Part shown: one piece after another, positions 1 through 13,300 of the stretch
How positions within the stretch are numbered: the stretch's first letter is position 1
Layout: the number at the start of each line of letters is the position of its first letter
Source: Petrosia ficiformis
Taxonomy: Eukaryota; Porifera; Demospongiae; Haplosclerida; Petrosiidae
Direction: 5' to 3'
Assembly: GCA_947044365.1 (NCBI GenBank)
Contig: OX345640.1
Coordinates: 1,359,001-1,423,000, forward strand
DNA length: 64,000 bases
Position numbers and translations under genes: made by a program
The notes under the pieces: generated by a model
The model's input: only the letters and a program-made list of their open reading frames with translations
Database searches by the model: none
Told to the model about the DNA's origin: nothing

Positions 1-148
1 CAATGTTATTTTGTTTTTGTTGTTTGTGCTGTGATAATAATTTCACTCGATAATTTCAAGAATTCCAATTATCTGAAGTGTAATTCAATATTATTTCGTA
101 GTCAGATAAATGTAATTTTTGTAATTATTACTTATATTTTGTTTACAG

Positions 149-3113
149 AGACGTGAAGCAGAATATGATAGGTACTTGCGAGACAAATTGATTCTGTCGA
201 AAAATGAATTTAGGAATTTGTTGAAAGAAACAAAATTAATTACACACAAGTAAGATAATTTGTACATGTTTTTTTTTTTTTAAATTGGAAATTATTTCTT
301 TCTGATAAATAGATCCAAAGATCTTATTAGAGAGTCAGAAAGACATCTCAAGAACATCACTGAAGTACTGAAAGTATGTTTCTATAGTTATTGTTAAAAC
401 CAGGCTTACTGGCCATTTTGTAGTAGTGCTGAATTGATATGGAAGATTTACTGATATCCATTATCTAAGGAAGATTGTAACCGATATTAGACAGTAATAA
501 AATTATTTATAATTACAAACTTTGGGTCAGTAATGAATTTAAATATAACAAACACTTGTCATAGGAAGGTGTTTCATGAAATAGAAGACTCCAATTGTAA
601 GGAACTCTGTGAAATCTTGCAAGTGCAATTTTACTATTGCGTAACTTGCATAAATAATAAATTGGTTTATATGTGGTGAAAAACTGATACTTATACTGCT
701 GAAGAATCCATATCAATGCAACACAGGAAGCAATGAAATATCAAAGAATATATTCAGCTTTATAAAGTCCTGAATGATTGGGTGTATTCATATTTCTTCT
801 TTATTTCTATTTCACCAACCAAATTTTATTGAACAAGTGTATATAGATTGCTTTACTAAGTATCCCTATGACTGCTTTGTGGTGTCCAGCATTCAGTAAT
901 CATGGCTGACTATCAAGCATGAAAGACAACAGCTTATCATAGTTATTATTTTGATTATCTACTCTCCTGACCTTTCAAAGGACCTTGTAGAACTTTAGAA
1001 ATATATGTCAGGCAGAATAGCTAGCTATTAGTTCCAGTTTCTACATAAGCTACACAGCTTTCTTTCTGCTGGTGTGTAGAGCTTGATCGCGCGTTCTTTT
1101 ACGTGCCACGCCCATTAATTGAATGAGCCCCTGGGAATGATGTAACTTCCTTAACTACGTATGCAACGCATACTCGTGTAGGTGACACAAGAATATATAT
1201 ATATATATATAGTTCGAACCTGTGGGAAAGCAATCATAGGGATGGCCCTACGGGCCATAAAAAGGAAATGTTTTGATAGCTGATCTATTATACCACTGAT
1301 GAAAATAGCTGATCAGCTATCAAAACATTTGGTTTTTCAATAAAATTTGATTGGTGAAATAGGGATTAATCAAATATATTCAGCTTTTGTTCATCCTTGA
1401 TACAAAATTTATTTGGTTTCCTGTACAAAATGATGTGTTTAATAAAGTATGTGCTGATTTTTGCTGATCAAGTTGTATACATGTATATGAAGAACTTCTG
1501 AATGGCATAGAGGCATCCACCAGGGTTGTAATTATAATGATTGCACACTTTTGATGTAATTGCAAAAACCCCTGGAGGAAGTAATTGTAATGTAATTTTT
1601 AATTGAATCATGAGTAATCATTACAGCAGTAACTTGTATTATCTTCTGATAGTGTGAATGGTAGTCAGACTTTAAACCATTCACAAGCAGTTTACATTAA
1701 TCATACAATAGACCATCAGCTGTGAAATCATTAGAGTGTGGTCACATGTATAGTTCATAGTCTCTGTATATTATTTTGAGCTCATTACCCCACTCAGTAT
1801 GCTGTGCAAGTGGTTTAAGCAATCGGTTTTGTCTGTCTGTCCATCTGTCATCAATAAATAAATTGGAAAACAAGTTTGCAATACTTTATACATCCTCTAA
1901 ACACATCAGTCAGCTAGAAAATAGTCATATAATAACATATGCATACCTTGCAGAAGCTAATGCAGTTCACAGTGTCCGCAGCTATTCCTGGGTTTTCTTA
2001 TTATCAGTTTAGAAAAGTCCATTTTCTGATCACTCATGCCTCATAATAATTATTAATTTTATAATCAGATATTCTCCTGTTCTGTCAATGACTCTGCTAA
2101 GTTGCGTTGTGATAAAATTCTGAAAACTGATTGGTCAAACGCAACACAGCTGTCGCAAAGATAGAATCAGATCCTATTCTAGCGTTACGTTGCGTCTGAC
2201 GGCATTAAAAGAAGCGCATCATTTTCACAATTCAACACACTTACGCAATGCAAGGCCTTGCGTCATCTTGTGAACCAGCCTTTAGCTAATATTATGCACT
2301 GCAGTATTGCGAAGGGTATGTGTTTTAGGATCATCTAGTTTGATTTGAACTACAATTTTCATAATCATTACATTAATTAAAAGGCTACACGTAATTGTTA
2401 ATGTAATCATTTTAGATTGTAATTTGTAATTGTAATCGCAACAACCCTGGTATCCACTTCCAATTGTCTTGCTAAATAGGGATCATCATATTGCGCTATA
2501 CACAGTTTACACACACAAACTTACTAATAAATAAAAATTACGTAGCCTTGGTATAATTCAGGGGTGGGTTTAGAAATTTTGTAAGGTAGGGCAAACTCAG
2601 TGCGCAAAGCGCGCTGCGAAAATTTTTTTGGATATTAATTATTGATGAGGGGTGTGGTCACTTAATTTAGGCCTACCGCGCTATGCGATTATCTTCTGCG
2701 TCCTAAGTTTAGACGCAGAATTATGTTTGCATTCAGTTAGTAAACTGATTGACCAGATGTTATACTAACTCCACCCTTCATGTCATTTATGCAAACAGCT
2801 CACAAAATTTATAAATTTTCATACAAGCAAAAACTTAGGGGGGGCAATTGCCCTCCCTGCCCCCCCCTGTAGACCCGCCCCTGGTATATATGATTGTATG
2901 TTCTTTACAGCTTTGCTGGTTATAAGCTTCTGCTTATATATATAAACTTTTCCTTTCTCTTTCCTTTTTAAGAATGACAAACGCTATCTCATTCTGGAGT
3001 GTATAGAACCAGAGAGGAAAGAGATTCTATTAGACTACATTGATGAGTTATATAAGAAAGGTCCTCCTCCTCCTCCCACTGCAACTCATCCATCAGAAAG
3101 AATCAGAAAATAA
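149..3113 (+). CDS. TCERG1: TCERG1 (CA150) transcription elongation regulator, 3' end only
   Basis: Three terminal exons are visible: 149-249, 313-373 and 2973-3113 (TAA stop); the gene continues off the left edge. The joined peptide covers the last FF domain region and tail of TCERG1, a nuclear protein that links RNA polymerase II phospho-CTD to splicing. Diagnostic stretches are FRNLLKETKLITHKSKDLI, then NDKRYLILECIEPERKEIL and the proline run KKGPPPPPTATHPSER before the stop; the vertebrate protein ends in the same way. Splice phases close: exon 1 leaves two bases (AA) completed by exon 2, and exon 2 ends in phase 0. The last intron is unusually long (2.6 kb) and loaded with mobile-element remnants. 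Family assignment is strong; the N-terminal WW and earlier FF domains are outside the window. Confidence 0.9.
850..1262 (+). mobile_element. MITE-like inverted-terminal element, copy 1 (TCERG1 intron)
   Basis: About 400 bp that match, in reverse complement, the stretch 50515-50955. The right end carries AAAGCAATCATAGGGATG followed by a short GC-rich palindrome (GGCCCTACGGGCC) and CATAAAA. The left end near 863 carries the inverted version, ATCCCTATGACTGCTTTG. The body includes a GC-richer piece with CGCGCGTTCTTTTACGTGCC that stands out from the AT-rich surroundings. No coding capacity is seen. The same terminal motif flanks a hAT transposase remnant at 55.1-55.8 kb, so a non-autonomous hAT-type origin is inferred. 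Confidence 0.6.
2559..2883. mobile_element. hAT-type MITE with CAGGGG termini
   Basis: A 325-bp element begins CAGGGGTGGGTTTAG and ends CTGTAGACCCGCCCCTG, which are imperfect inverted repeats of the common hAT form. It is flanked by GTATAATT (2551-2558) and GTATATAT (2884-2891), a 6-of-8 match fitting a decayed 8-bp target duplication. It has no ORF of note. It sits in the last TCERG1 intron. Confidence 0.6.
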
Positions 3114-4640
3114 ACATCACATCTACTTTGAAATTTTGTCATCAGGAGATTTGCAATTTGAAATTCTATTTTGTTAATCAATTAAACAAACATCTCTGTC
3201 TACACACATCCAATTAAGGTTGTTAGTTATTTGGTAATGTATTTTATATATAATAACAAGTCTTAAAAAAAAACATTTTATAAGGATTTTATATATAATA
3301 ACAAGTATAAAAAATAACATTTTGTTAAAAAATGAAAGAACATGTTGAGATATAAAAACTGAAAATAAGGTCACCTTGGCAACAGTACATATAAATAAGG
3401 GTTGTTACATGTGGTTGATTTCATTTTGTAGCTTGTGTCAGTTGAGGTTAAAAGGGGGGATTTAAAACTATATAATGTGTAGATGTTTACAAGTGAACAC
3501 CTCATGTGTCTGAGGTAAAGGATGAATAATTTATGTAACTGACCACCTCACAAGTGAACATCTGTGTTATCTGTGTTATCTGCGGTATATCTATAATTCA
3601 CAGGAAAGTAATAAAAGGAGGGATATATGTAATATAATTATACAACCACCTCATAGAAAAATGAACATCTGTGTCGGTTGAGGCAAAGAAGGGAATGTAT
3701 GTTGACCATTTTTCCTAGAAAAGTAATTACATAATGACCATGTTGGTCAACTGAGGTAAAGAGGAGTTACATAATTATAGACATGTGACCACTTCAGAAA
3801 AATATTCTGTGAGTTTAATCACAGATAAAAGGAGGAGAAAACGTATACATGCTACTAGTTTTCTCATTTGTAATTGTTTACACTTCAATGTTATAAACCT
3901 GCACATAAGCAAGGTCCAATGTAAGCCTAGCTGACTGGGAAGATTATGTTGGCATAATTGTGATCATATTAGGAGGAGGAAGCATTAAATATTTATATTT
4001 AATTATATAATTATAGTCTGTTCACCTTCTCAAAATTAAGATGTGATGACTTTATGTAATGTATAGCTTAATTAATGTCATAAGGTTTTAATACATGATT
4101 ATACTGTAACTTTTATAATGAAGCAATGGATTGAAATTTGACATACACAAAAAAGAACAGGAAGGACTATTATATGAAAATGGTGCAGGTGAAAAGATTG
4201 TTAGTCATTCCAAACTAAAGTTATGAACATTTTTCTGAGGACATGGTAAACGTGAATAACCTTTAATAACTGGAATGTATTACTGATAAAACCTTTTTTT
4301 TTCCATTTGATGTGATCCTGATCATAATAATAATATTTATTATTATTACACAGACTGAAATTATGTGAATGTTTTTTTTTTCAGTATTCATGTGGCATAA
4401 TGAACAAGAGAATCCATTTACAGCTACTAAAGCGTAATTGGAATAATCTTCCCTTGCCTATCTACTCAGTGCAGAGATAGCAAAGTGTTTTCCAACATAC
4501 CAGTTAGTAGTGTAGCTAAATAAGCACCTACTTTTGATGAAGTTTACAAGTATAATGTATAATCAAAAAGGTCGCGCGAAGAAATATCACGGTCTATTAA
4601 TTTTGTAATTAAAATTAATTATTTGCATTACGCGCTAGCC
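3114..4640. other. Intergenic region with degenerate tandem repeats
   Basis: No gene is seen between the TCERG1 stop and the VWA gene. From about 3425 to 3840 a loosely repeated unit (roughly 100 bp) recurs with ACCACCTCA, GTGAACATCTGTG and TTGAGG/CTGAGGTAAAG motifs. A dispersed inverted-repeat element occupies 4014-4268 (listed separately). The rest is AT-rich with short A and T runs. Confidence 0.5.
4014..4268 (+). mobile_element. MITE family A, copy 1
   Basis: A 250-bp element with imperfect inverted ends: AGTCTGTTCACCTTC on the left and GTGAATAACCTTTAAT on the right. The conserved body includes ATGAAGCAATGGATTGAAAT and GGTCATTCCAAACTAAAGTT-like text. Copies or partial copies recur near 16758-17025 (inverted), 22726-22990, 36454-36520, 52265-52470 and 58072-58290. 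Confidence 0.6.
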
Positions 4641-4647
4641 ACTGCAG

Positions 4648-4653
4648 TATAAA
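4648..4653 (+). promoter_or_regulatory. Possible TATA box of the VWA gene
   Basis: TATAAA lies 60 bp before the ATG at 4708 in the context CTGCAGTATAAATTGAG. The spacing would allow a start site near 4680 and a very short 5' UTR. This is a motif match only. Confidence 0.3.
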
Positions 4654-4707
4654 TTGAGAGTCTGAGACCAAAGAAACTAACTTTGCATTGTTTGCAAACT
4701 ACTCGAG

Positions 4708-6254
4708 ATGATAATCTTGCGACATTTTGCTCTGGTTCTTCTGTTAGGGGGCTGTTGGGGATTTTCCACTAGTAATCTCAACTGTTATTCATATCTACGA
4801 ATCATCTTACCTCAATTTTTCACTCATTGTACCGAGTGCAGTTATTCTGAATGGTCCGAGTGGAAATTTGTTCAAGATAGTATAGTTGATGTCCCAACAT
4901 CTCTGTGTTCCTCTGGTCAAGCTTACAGCGAGTCACATATTCGCTTTGCTGTGGGCCAAGGTTGCAACTCTGATAGTGAAACAGATAAACGTGTGATCTG
5001 TAAGTGCTGCTAATGCATGAGAAAGGGTATCTCTATAACTGATTCTCTTTTGTGTTTGAAACCCAACAGACTTGGCTACTGCTTTATAATAATTATTTGT
5101 TTTCCCTTTAAAAAGTTTCTTTGCAGTGACTGTCATAAAACAAGCACATCACCTGCAATAGAAATATGTGTATGTATGTATGTTTCCTTTGGGCCATCCT
5201 GATGATAATTATTATACCATAATACTGATTATATATATCTTTGTGAGTAAAATTACTGCATCTGTTCTTCTGCATATACAGGTATGCCTGAGCAGGATGA
5301 CCTATTGATCGACACTCTGGGTCTAGGTAACGCTGACTATCATCTACTCTTTGATGATGAGCATGAAATATCTCATGTAAATAGTTGTGATAAAACCAGA
5401 CAAATATGTGGATATACACCTTATACATATGGCAAGTTTAATATTAATCAAATTTTATTACTTAACAAAATTAATATCATACTCTGTTCTGTTTAGGTAA
5501 ACGTTCAATACGTAAAGAATTCCAGCCTGTTGAAAGATCCTACAAGATGACGAAACAAGGACTTCTACTTGAAAACCCCATTCTATATGACAGGAAGGAG
5601 CATAGTGCACGATTTCGTCGCATGTCAAACACCAAGTGCCAACCAGATGGAGAACAGTACATCCTTTTTCTCCTAGATGTCTCTGGAAGTGTTGAACTAT
5701 CTGCATTTACGCAGGTCAAAACAGCTGTTAGCAATCTTGTTGCGCTATTCTGTAGGCCTCCAAAAATTGCAGTGATGACTTTTGATAGTAGCTTCAACTT
5801 GGAGTTTTGTTTTAATTGTTTTGATAGTGATTTTTTTGGACGACAGCTGGCCTCACAGGCCATACGAGATATTCCATATCGTGGAGGTGGTACTAGAACA
5901 GGTGGAGCTGCTAGATGTGCCTGTGATCAGCTGCTTACATCAAGTTGTGGATTGCCTTCTTCTGCTACCTGTATCGATGTCGTTTTTATCACTGATGGGC
6001 ATTCTAATGATCAATATCTTGAAGTGTGTGATGAAGTGAAGTGTCTACACAATCATTTTCAAGGAGTTAACACATATGCAATAGGAATTGCCAATTACAA
6101 TGAATATGAGATTGATTGTATTACTCACTCGTCTGATTTACATTCTACATTCACATTCGAAGATTTTGATGATTTTGAAGATTCCATACGAAACGTTACC
6201 CTCAAAATTCTCAATGAAAGTAGCGAGTATAAATGCAAGTATACAGGAAACTAA
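4708..6254 (+). CDS. Secreted TSP1-like/von Willebrand factor A domain protein
   Basis: Exons 4708-4999, 5282-5431 and 5497-6254 join in frame to 399 residues. Residues 1-19 form a signal peptide (hydrophobic VLLLGGCWG). Next is a cysteine-rich thrombospondin-1-like part with CSYSEWSEWKF and paired cysteines (about 40-98). A short linker with a basic GKRSIRKEF stretch follows and could be a proprotein-processing site. The rest, about residues 190-385, is a VWA domain: YILFLLDVSGSVE gives the DxSxS MIDAS motif, GGGTRTGGAA the MIDAS threonine and VFITDGHSND the aspartate, so metal-dependent ligand binding is expected. Likely role is extracellular matrix or adhesion; the ligand is unknown. Intron 2 uses a GC donor (GCAAGT). 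Sponge genomes carry many secreted VWA proteins, so no orthologue is named. Confidence 0.8.
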
Positions 6255-7324
6255 CCTGTATTAACTAGTGTTTGACCTGATGATGTGTGTAAGCACCATC
6301 TTTGTTCTTGTAACAATGATACTCATAAATAATTTAGCAGTTTTTTTTTTCCTGTTTTTTTTTTCCAAACAATTGAAATGTTGTCAATTCAATGTCAAAA
6401 TGATGAAACTAGCTTGTCGACAGCTGGTTGCGCAAAATATTTCACGGAACTATATAGCTCGCAATGACTCGATATATATATCATAATAATATAGGACTAT
6501 CAATGAAGCTTCATCAGCAAGAACAAATAATCATTTTTTATCACAAAATCTAGGTGATGTATAAAGAAACAAGGTATAGATGATTATCCTGCAGCAATAT
6601 TAATATTCAATTTCTCAACTATCTGTAATGCACAGATAATTATTACATCAGCAAATCCTACCTTATTTGTCTTTTAAAGAATTTTTAATCTTTCAACTAT
6701 AAAGCATGTAATAACATGTGGTACTTGAAACCTGCAGTATGTTGTGTGTTTATTCTAAAGGTAACTTGTGAGGGGGTGGGGATAGATAAACATTAGCACT
6801 AGGGCTGGAATGATTAATCAATCAATATTGTGATTATCAATTGTAAGTCTGTGATATCAATTATGCATACTTTTCAAGCATGAACAGCTACGTGACAGGA
6901 AGCCTTTTAATTTTGATTATCAAATGGGAGGAGTTTTCTGTATTAATTGACCTAATTACTTTCACTGATTTTCAAGTCAGTGATTTCAATTTCAAAATCT
7001 CTGCCCAATTCCCACAAATTTAGGTGAGGGGAATTCTCCCCACCCCGTTTCACACATAGTAACTCTTAAGTATTTACAATTATGTAACAGTAAAAATTAT
7101 TGTAAACATAATTATAATGATTATAATTATATAATTATATCTTTGATGCACAAAAATAAACTTGTAATTATTTTAAAATTCCAAAATACTTCTAGATTTA
7201 TAATAATTATTTTCATTGTTTTTAAAAAATAATTTCTGAAATAAAATTTGTTTTAATGCATCATGTATCCAATGAATTTCAGTGAGGACATTAAAATCAA
7301 CGAGGCAGAATAAAATGGGGGAGA
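6255..7324. other. Intergenic region, no gene seen
   Basis: Between the VWA stop and the FERM gene 3' end. It holds a dispersed element at about 6800-7025 (listed separately), poly-T runs near 6345 and very AT-rich DNA at 7075-7250. Only short, unsupported ORFs occur. Confidence 0.5.
6800..7025. mobile_element. MITE family B, copy 1
   Basis: The element starts TAGGGCTGGAATGATTAATC and ends CCCAATTCCCAC, which is a decayed inverted repeat. The body has AATTGACCTAATTACTTTC and repeated ATCGAT/TGATTATCAA text. Related copies lie at 7586-7850 (inverted), 26976-27246 and, truncated, about 29650-29775. Confidence 0.55.
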
Positions 7325-10300
7325 TTAAATTGTCTTCCGTGCTATCCGAGTACGACTCCCAAGTCTATAAAAACAAAAAGGAGATAAGTCATGTGACAAT
7401 CACATGATAACAGATAAAATATTTCAGTTTACCTGTCAAATTTACGACTGCTTCTTCTTTGAGTATTTGTGCCATCTTGAAGCAACTTGAATTGAGTACG
7501 TCCACTATACAAAGTATGTGAATATAATCTCAGAATCCATCAAAACTATACCAGAAACTCAACAGCTGATTATTAGGGCTGGGAATTGGGTGAGATTCTG
7601 AAATTGATTATCAAATCGATTGATAATCGATTAAAATCAGTGGAAGTAATTAGGCCAATTAAGTCAAATAATGCAGGAAACTCCTCTCATTTATAGATTA
7701 AAAAAGGGTTCCTGTCTCTTCCATATTGTACATTATTTGCTGTCGCATGCTCGAAAAGTATGTCTTTTGGAGCATAGCCGATATCATAGACTTACAATTG
7801 ATAATCAGAAGAATTTTCAATATCATTGATTAACATCCCAGCTCTACCTATTACGATGTTTGTTTTACTAGTCTTTATTTTAAAGGATCTTGTATGACTA
7901 TTACAATGTCTTTCAGCTTACAACAGCTAGTAGTCGTATTTTCAACAAATTGCTTTCTTCCTACTGCTAACAATTAAGGAACTAATGCTCACATTCTTTA
8001 CATACTACTACTCATTAAAATTGACTACACCTCCCAAAATGTTACAAAACTATATACAAAGCATGTGCGACAAGCATTATCCCTGTGGAAACCAATCATA
8101 GGGATGACTCACAGGTGAACACTTCACTCTACATTAGCGTCAATGGCTAATAGTTACTGTATAATATCATATACATATATATCATAGTCTCAGGTTAAAA
8201 TGAAACAGATGATTTCTTCATCAATTCAGAAACCGTGGTAATAGTGACATCATTGACTTGAGAATTAGTAATATATCCCATATATATTTCATGTTTCATA
8301 CCTGAATCGGAATGTGGATCCCCTCCTGAACAGACCTAACTTATTAGGTGGTGGTATTCTATCGGTCCTGACTGACCTGTAAGAGAAACAGGATTAAACA
8401 AGTTTTAATATAGACAACTCATTGCTCCCTTTCTCAAAAACAGATACAAGATGTAATTTGAAATGGAAATATCTTTCATATAATTAATTACTAGTTATAT
8501 ATCATCACACTCTGGAGGCTTCTTCAAATTAATAAATCTCTTCCACAGCCATTGGCCAAGACATCTGACTAATTTAGACTATAAAACTATATACAAAACT
8601 AAACAGATGAGAATTATCGTTGGAGTAAGCCTGTGCTGTTCTATCCCTCTTACATGCCTGGATAAGTAACAAAAATATAGTGAGGGAGCTACAAAGTCTT
8701 TCAAGGGCATATAGACTCAGGATCCAAATAGTGGAGGAAGTGACACGTGTTTGAGTGGAGATTGGAGAGTCTTGAGATCTGAGAGACACTAAACTACAGC
8801 ATCACATACTGAAGATATTCAAATGCGATACAAACAGAGGAGTCCACACAATTGTTTACACACTCGCAATCTATATATGTAATAATTGTGTATTAGTATT
8901 GTGTTAGTAATTTGTAGCATTTCTGTACTTGATCAGGTGGTCTGGTTCTCTAGTGTGCTATGTACAACTTTCTCATTGCAATGGCAGTCTATCTTCCTTG
9001 ATTGTACTGTCCAGTCCCTACAATGAATTATGCCCAGTCCCTACAACGAACTACGTGTTGCTACAGCTTCTAGCTTCTCAATCTTTTCAATCTCTTAAGA
9101 AGCCATGGCTACCTGTCCTAGCTTTTATTGTATATCCACGCTACACATGTAGGTGTGGCTTTGACATCAAACAGTGTTAGGTTTGTCACATTGTAATTGG
9201 TGACAGATCAACTGTGTAGGCCTTCTTCAGGCTTACCCCAAATTCGTTTACAAGTGACTTAGAAACTGACCAATCAGATCATTCAGTTTATACTAACTAT
9301 AGTGTCATCTTTACATGTAGCTTTTCTATTTAATGCACACCTATATTATCGTCATAGTGATATGAGATTTACCTAAAGAATGTGTGGTGACAAACACACG
9401 ATTTCCAGAGCTCTTTACAAGCAGATCGCGAAATACAATTGAAAACAAGAATTTCTTGAATATCAGAACCCTGTAAAGAAAGAGATTTAACTATGTAACT
9501 TACAATTTCGGCATCTATTAATTTATAACGTGCAAATCATGTGACTTCCACTTACTGGTAAAGGAGCCATTTCAAACAGTAGCTGTTTATTTCTGAAATT
9601 AACCCCCGATATTCTCACCCTATCAAGAAAAATATAAGCAAAATGATGCAGTGAAGAAATGTAATGTACATGTAGAGCTGAATGAAATTGAATGTCATTA
9701 TACATGTATATACTTTAGTGATGCATTGATAAGAGATTTTATGATACCAGTATTATGTACCGATAACTGATACCAATATTCTCAATGAGTATCATAAAAG
9801 TGATTAATGATGTTATAACCACAAGAGATGACATCATTAGTACACTTAGTACAATGTCAGTTACACTTAGTACAATGTCAGTTACACCTTTCCGGAATAA
9901 ACAATGTCTATACTAGAAATAATGGCCGATAATACACTGACCTAAGTAGTAATAGTAATAGTAATATACTGATTTTAAGGTAATAGTAATAGTAATATAT
10001 TACATTGACTTAGGAGGTAATAGTAATAGTAATATATTACATTGACTTAGGAGGTAATAGTAATAGTAATATATTACATTGACTTAGGAGGTATTAGTGA
10101 TAGTAATATATTACATTGACTTATAAGGTATTAGTAATAGTAATATATTACATTGACTTAGGAGGTAATAGTAATAGTAATATATTACATTGACTTAGGA
10201 GGTGATAGTATTAGTAATAGTAATATATTACATTGACTTAGGAGGTGATAGTATTAGTAATAGTAATATACTGATTTTTAAGGTAATAGTAATATATTAC

Positions 10301-13300
10301 ATTGACTTATGAGGTATTAGTAATAGTAATATACTGATTTTTAAGGTAATAGTAATATATTAGATTGCATTGTAATTGACCCCATGTTTGGATAGAAGCT
10401 ACGAACATGGTTGATTTTAACCACAACAATATATTTGTGATAAGTTCCTTATGGATCACAATTAATTAAACATACAAGCTGTCAATTTTAATTTGAATAC
10501 ATGTACACATTATTGTTTATCACACATGAATTCTTACCATGGGAAATGATTCAAAGCTGTAAGATTGGGTTCCTGTCCACAGAATATAGTAATACCAAGG
10601 CCAGTAATACCCATCCACAAACGAACAGCAGTAATATCCTTAGTGTGATAAAATACATGTATGTGTGTGTGTGAGTGTGTATGTACATTTTTGTAATGTA
10701 TGTTAATGTATGTATGTATGTATGTATGTATGTATGTATGTATGTATGTATGTATGTATGTGTATATGCATGTATGTATGTGTGTGTATGTGTATGTATG
10801 TATGTGTGTATGTATGTAAATGTATGTATGTATGTATGTATGTATGTATGTATGTATGTGTATATGCATGTATGTATGTGTGTGTATGTGTATGTATGTA
10901 TGTGTGTATGTATGTAAATGTATGTATGTATGTATGTATGTATGTATGTACGTATGTATGTATGTATGTATGTATGTATGTATGTATGTATGTATGTATG
11001 TATGTATGTGTGTGTATATGTACGTGTGTGTGTATGTGTGTATGTATATATGTATGTAGTTAGTATACACATTATATACCATAATCTGATGAAAGTCCAT
11101 TCCATATCGTTCCAGTCTACAAGCCAAATCTAAGAATTTCTTATCACATTCTGCAGGCAACATACCTCTACAAATAGAAACATAATAACACAAATAGATA
11201 CACACGAATCATGTTCACTATACAGTAAACATACCTGTTTTGAACATGCAGATGATGAACTTTCTCTAGAAATTCTGGACCCTGAATATAATAGATAAAA
11301 TTATTACACTGATATTTGGTATCATGTGTTACTGGCTCACATCTTCTTGCAGTAGACTGAAATCTTCCAGATAGTCAGGTGAATGTTCATTTGGGTCATA
11401 GTCTCCATATTCACCTTGAGAGAGACAGAGATACAGAGAAAGGCAGAGCCAGAGTCACAGAGAGACACAGAGGAAGAAGAGACAGAGAGAGAAAAAGAGA
11501 GAAAGGAAGGAGGACAAGAGAAGGAGGTAGTTAGGTAGGGAGAGATTAAACAAAGATAAACAATTTAATAATTATGTCTTACCTTGAACTAAGAAACTGT
11601 ATAACGTTGCCCTGGTCTCATCAGAACACAGCAACCTAAATAAGAAATCCAACCGTGACCAGAAAATGTATATAATATAAGTGTTAATAAACATCTAAGA
11701 TAAGTGTTCCTTCTCTCCCACCCATATAAAAACATGCTGTGTTTGTTACCAATAATACACACGATCTCTCTCTCCCCCACAAAATAATATTCTGTACTTA
11801 TTAATATTATATATGTATATAATTTATGATATCGTGTACTAGGGTGTATTAATATTAATATATTATATATATATAATATATGTATAATATGTATATAATT
11901 TATGATATCCTGTACTAGGGTGTATTAATATTAATATATTATATATGTATAATATGTATAATATGTATATAATTTATGATATACATGTAGTGTACTAGGC
12001 TGTATTAATATTAATATATTATATATGTATAATATGTATAATATGTTATGATATCGTGTACTAGGGTGTATTAATATTAATATATTATATATGTATAATA
12101 TGTATAATATGTATATAATTTATGATATAGTGTACTAGTCCAGTGCTAGAAATAACGTCCAGCAATAGGCCATTTTCTAAACATTTCACCTCTTTATATC
12201 TGGACAAAATTGCATTTGACTGGACAAATTCTCCGATTAATTATATGAATTAAGTACAGTAACCTCGCAGCGAAGTTAATTGTTAATCAAGAGCCTAGTG
12301 GGTTACTTCTATATCTCATAAGCGACAAATAGGCACAGTGCAGGTTTGTGAGATTTCCTTGTTTTTCTGAAAAAAATTCACAACTTGCTTGTCAAATACT
12401 GTTTTGTCCAGATGTTTTTGATGGACACTTTAAAAAAAAACTATTTCAATTACTGCTAATCTCTAACCTTTTGTTTGTCAGATCTTCCTTAATTTGTAGA
12501 GAAAGAAAATATCGTGTGGACTCATCAAACAGGTATGTTGGAGAAATAGGGTATAGTCTAACTCGAAGACGGAAGTCATAAGGACCATCTATAAATAAAT
12601 ATAAATTAATGAAAAGATGAGGTTATGTACTGATGATAGAAGATCCTTACTTTTTATTTGTTTTCTGATGGCCTTTAATGGATCTAACCAGCGCTATAAG
12701 TGTGTATGTATGTATGTACATGAGGGAGTGTATGTGTGTGTGTGTGTGTGTAAACCACAAAGTTTAATATATGTACATTCATATATAGTTAACGTCAGGT
12801 GATAGCAGTCTGCATTTACTTACATTGTTCTAATTTACAGACGAATACATAGTTACATACATGTGGTGTGTTAACAACACAGTAACAAAACAAAAGACAG
12901 GTCAACAATTATGAAAGGACAATTAATTATCACCAAATAATCACCATGTTTGCATACTCCTTAATCAAAATATGATTGGAATGTCATTAGAATAACAAGG
13001 AAAATTAGAAGGAAAATTAGAATTCCTAGCATCCATTTTATCATGTCAACTGAATGTATGACCCTAGCTCATGTTTTGATCCGTGTATAACTAACTAAAA
13101 ACTCACAATTAAAATTTTTTATTGCAAATACAACTAGCGAATATATTATATATTTTACTTTGCGTGTCTCTATGCCCATACAGGGTATGAAGGACAACTT
13201 ACAAGCTGTTCTTTCTTGTCAAAAAATTGTAATCCAAAGTAGTCATTTTCCTCTAACCCAACATGTGAATAGACCTCTCTTAACAGCTGCTCGCCAGTTG

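Noticed and set aside
10534..11205. Long minus-strand ORF (223 codons) and several overlapping plus-strand ORFs
   Set aside because: They are translations of a (GTAT)n array giving YIHT or MYVC repeats; only the short ends are real FERM-gene exons.
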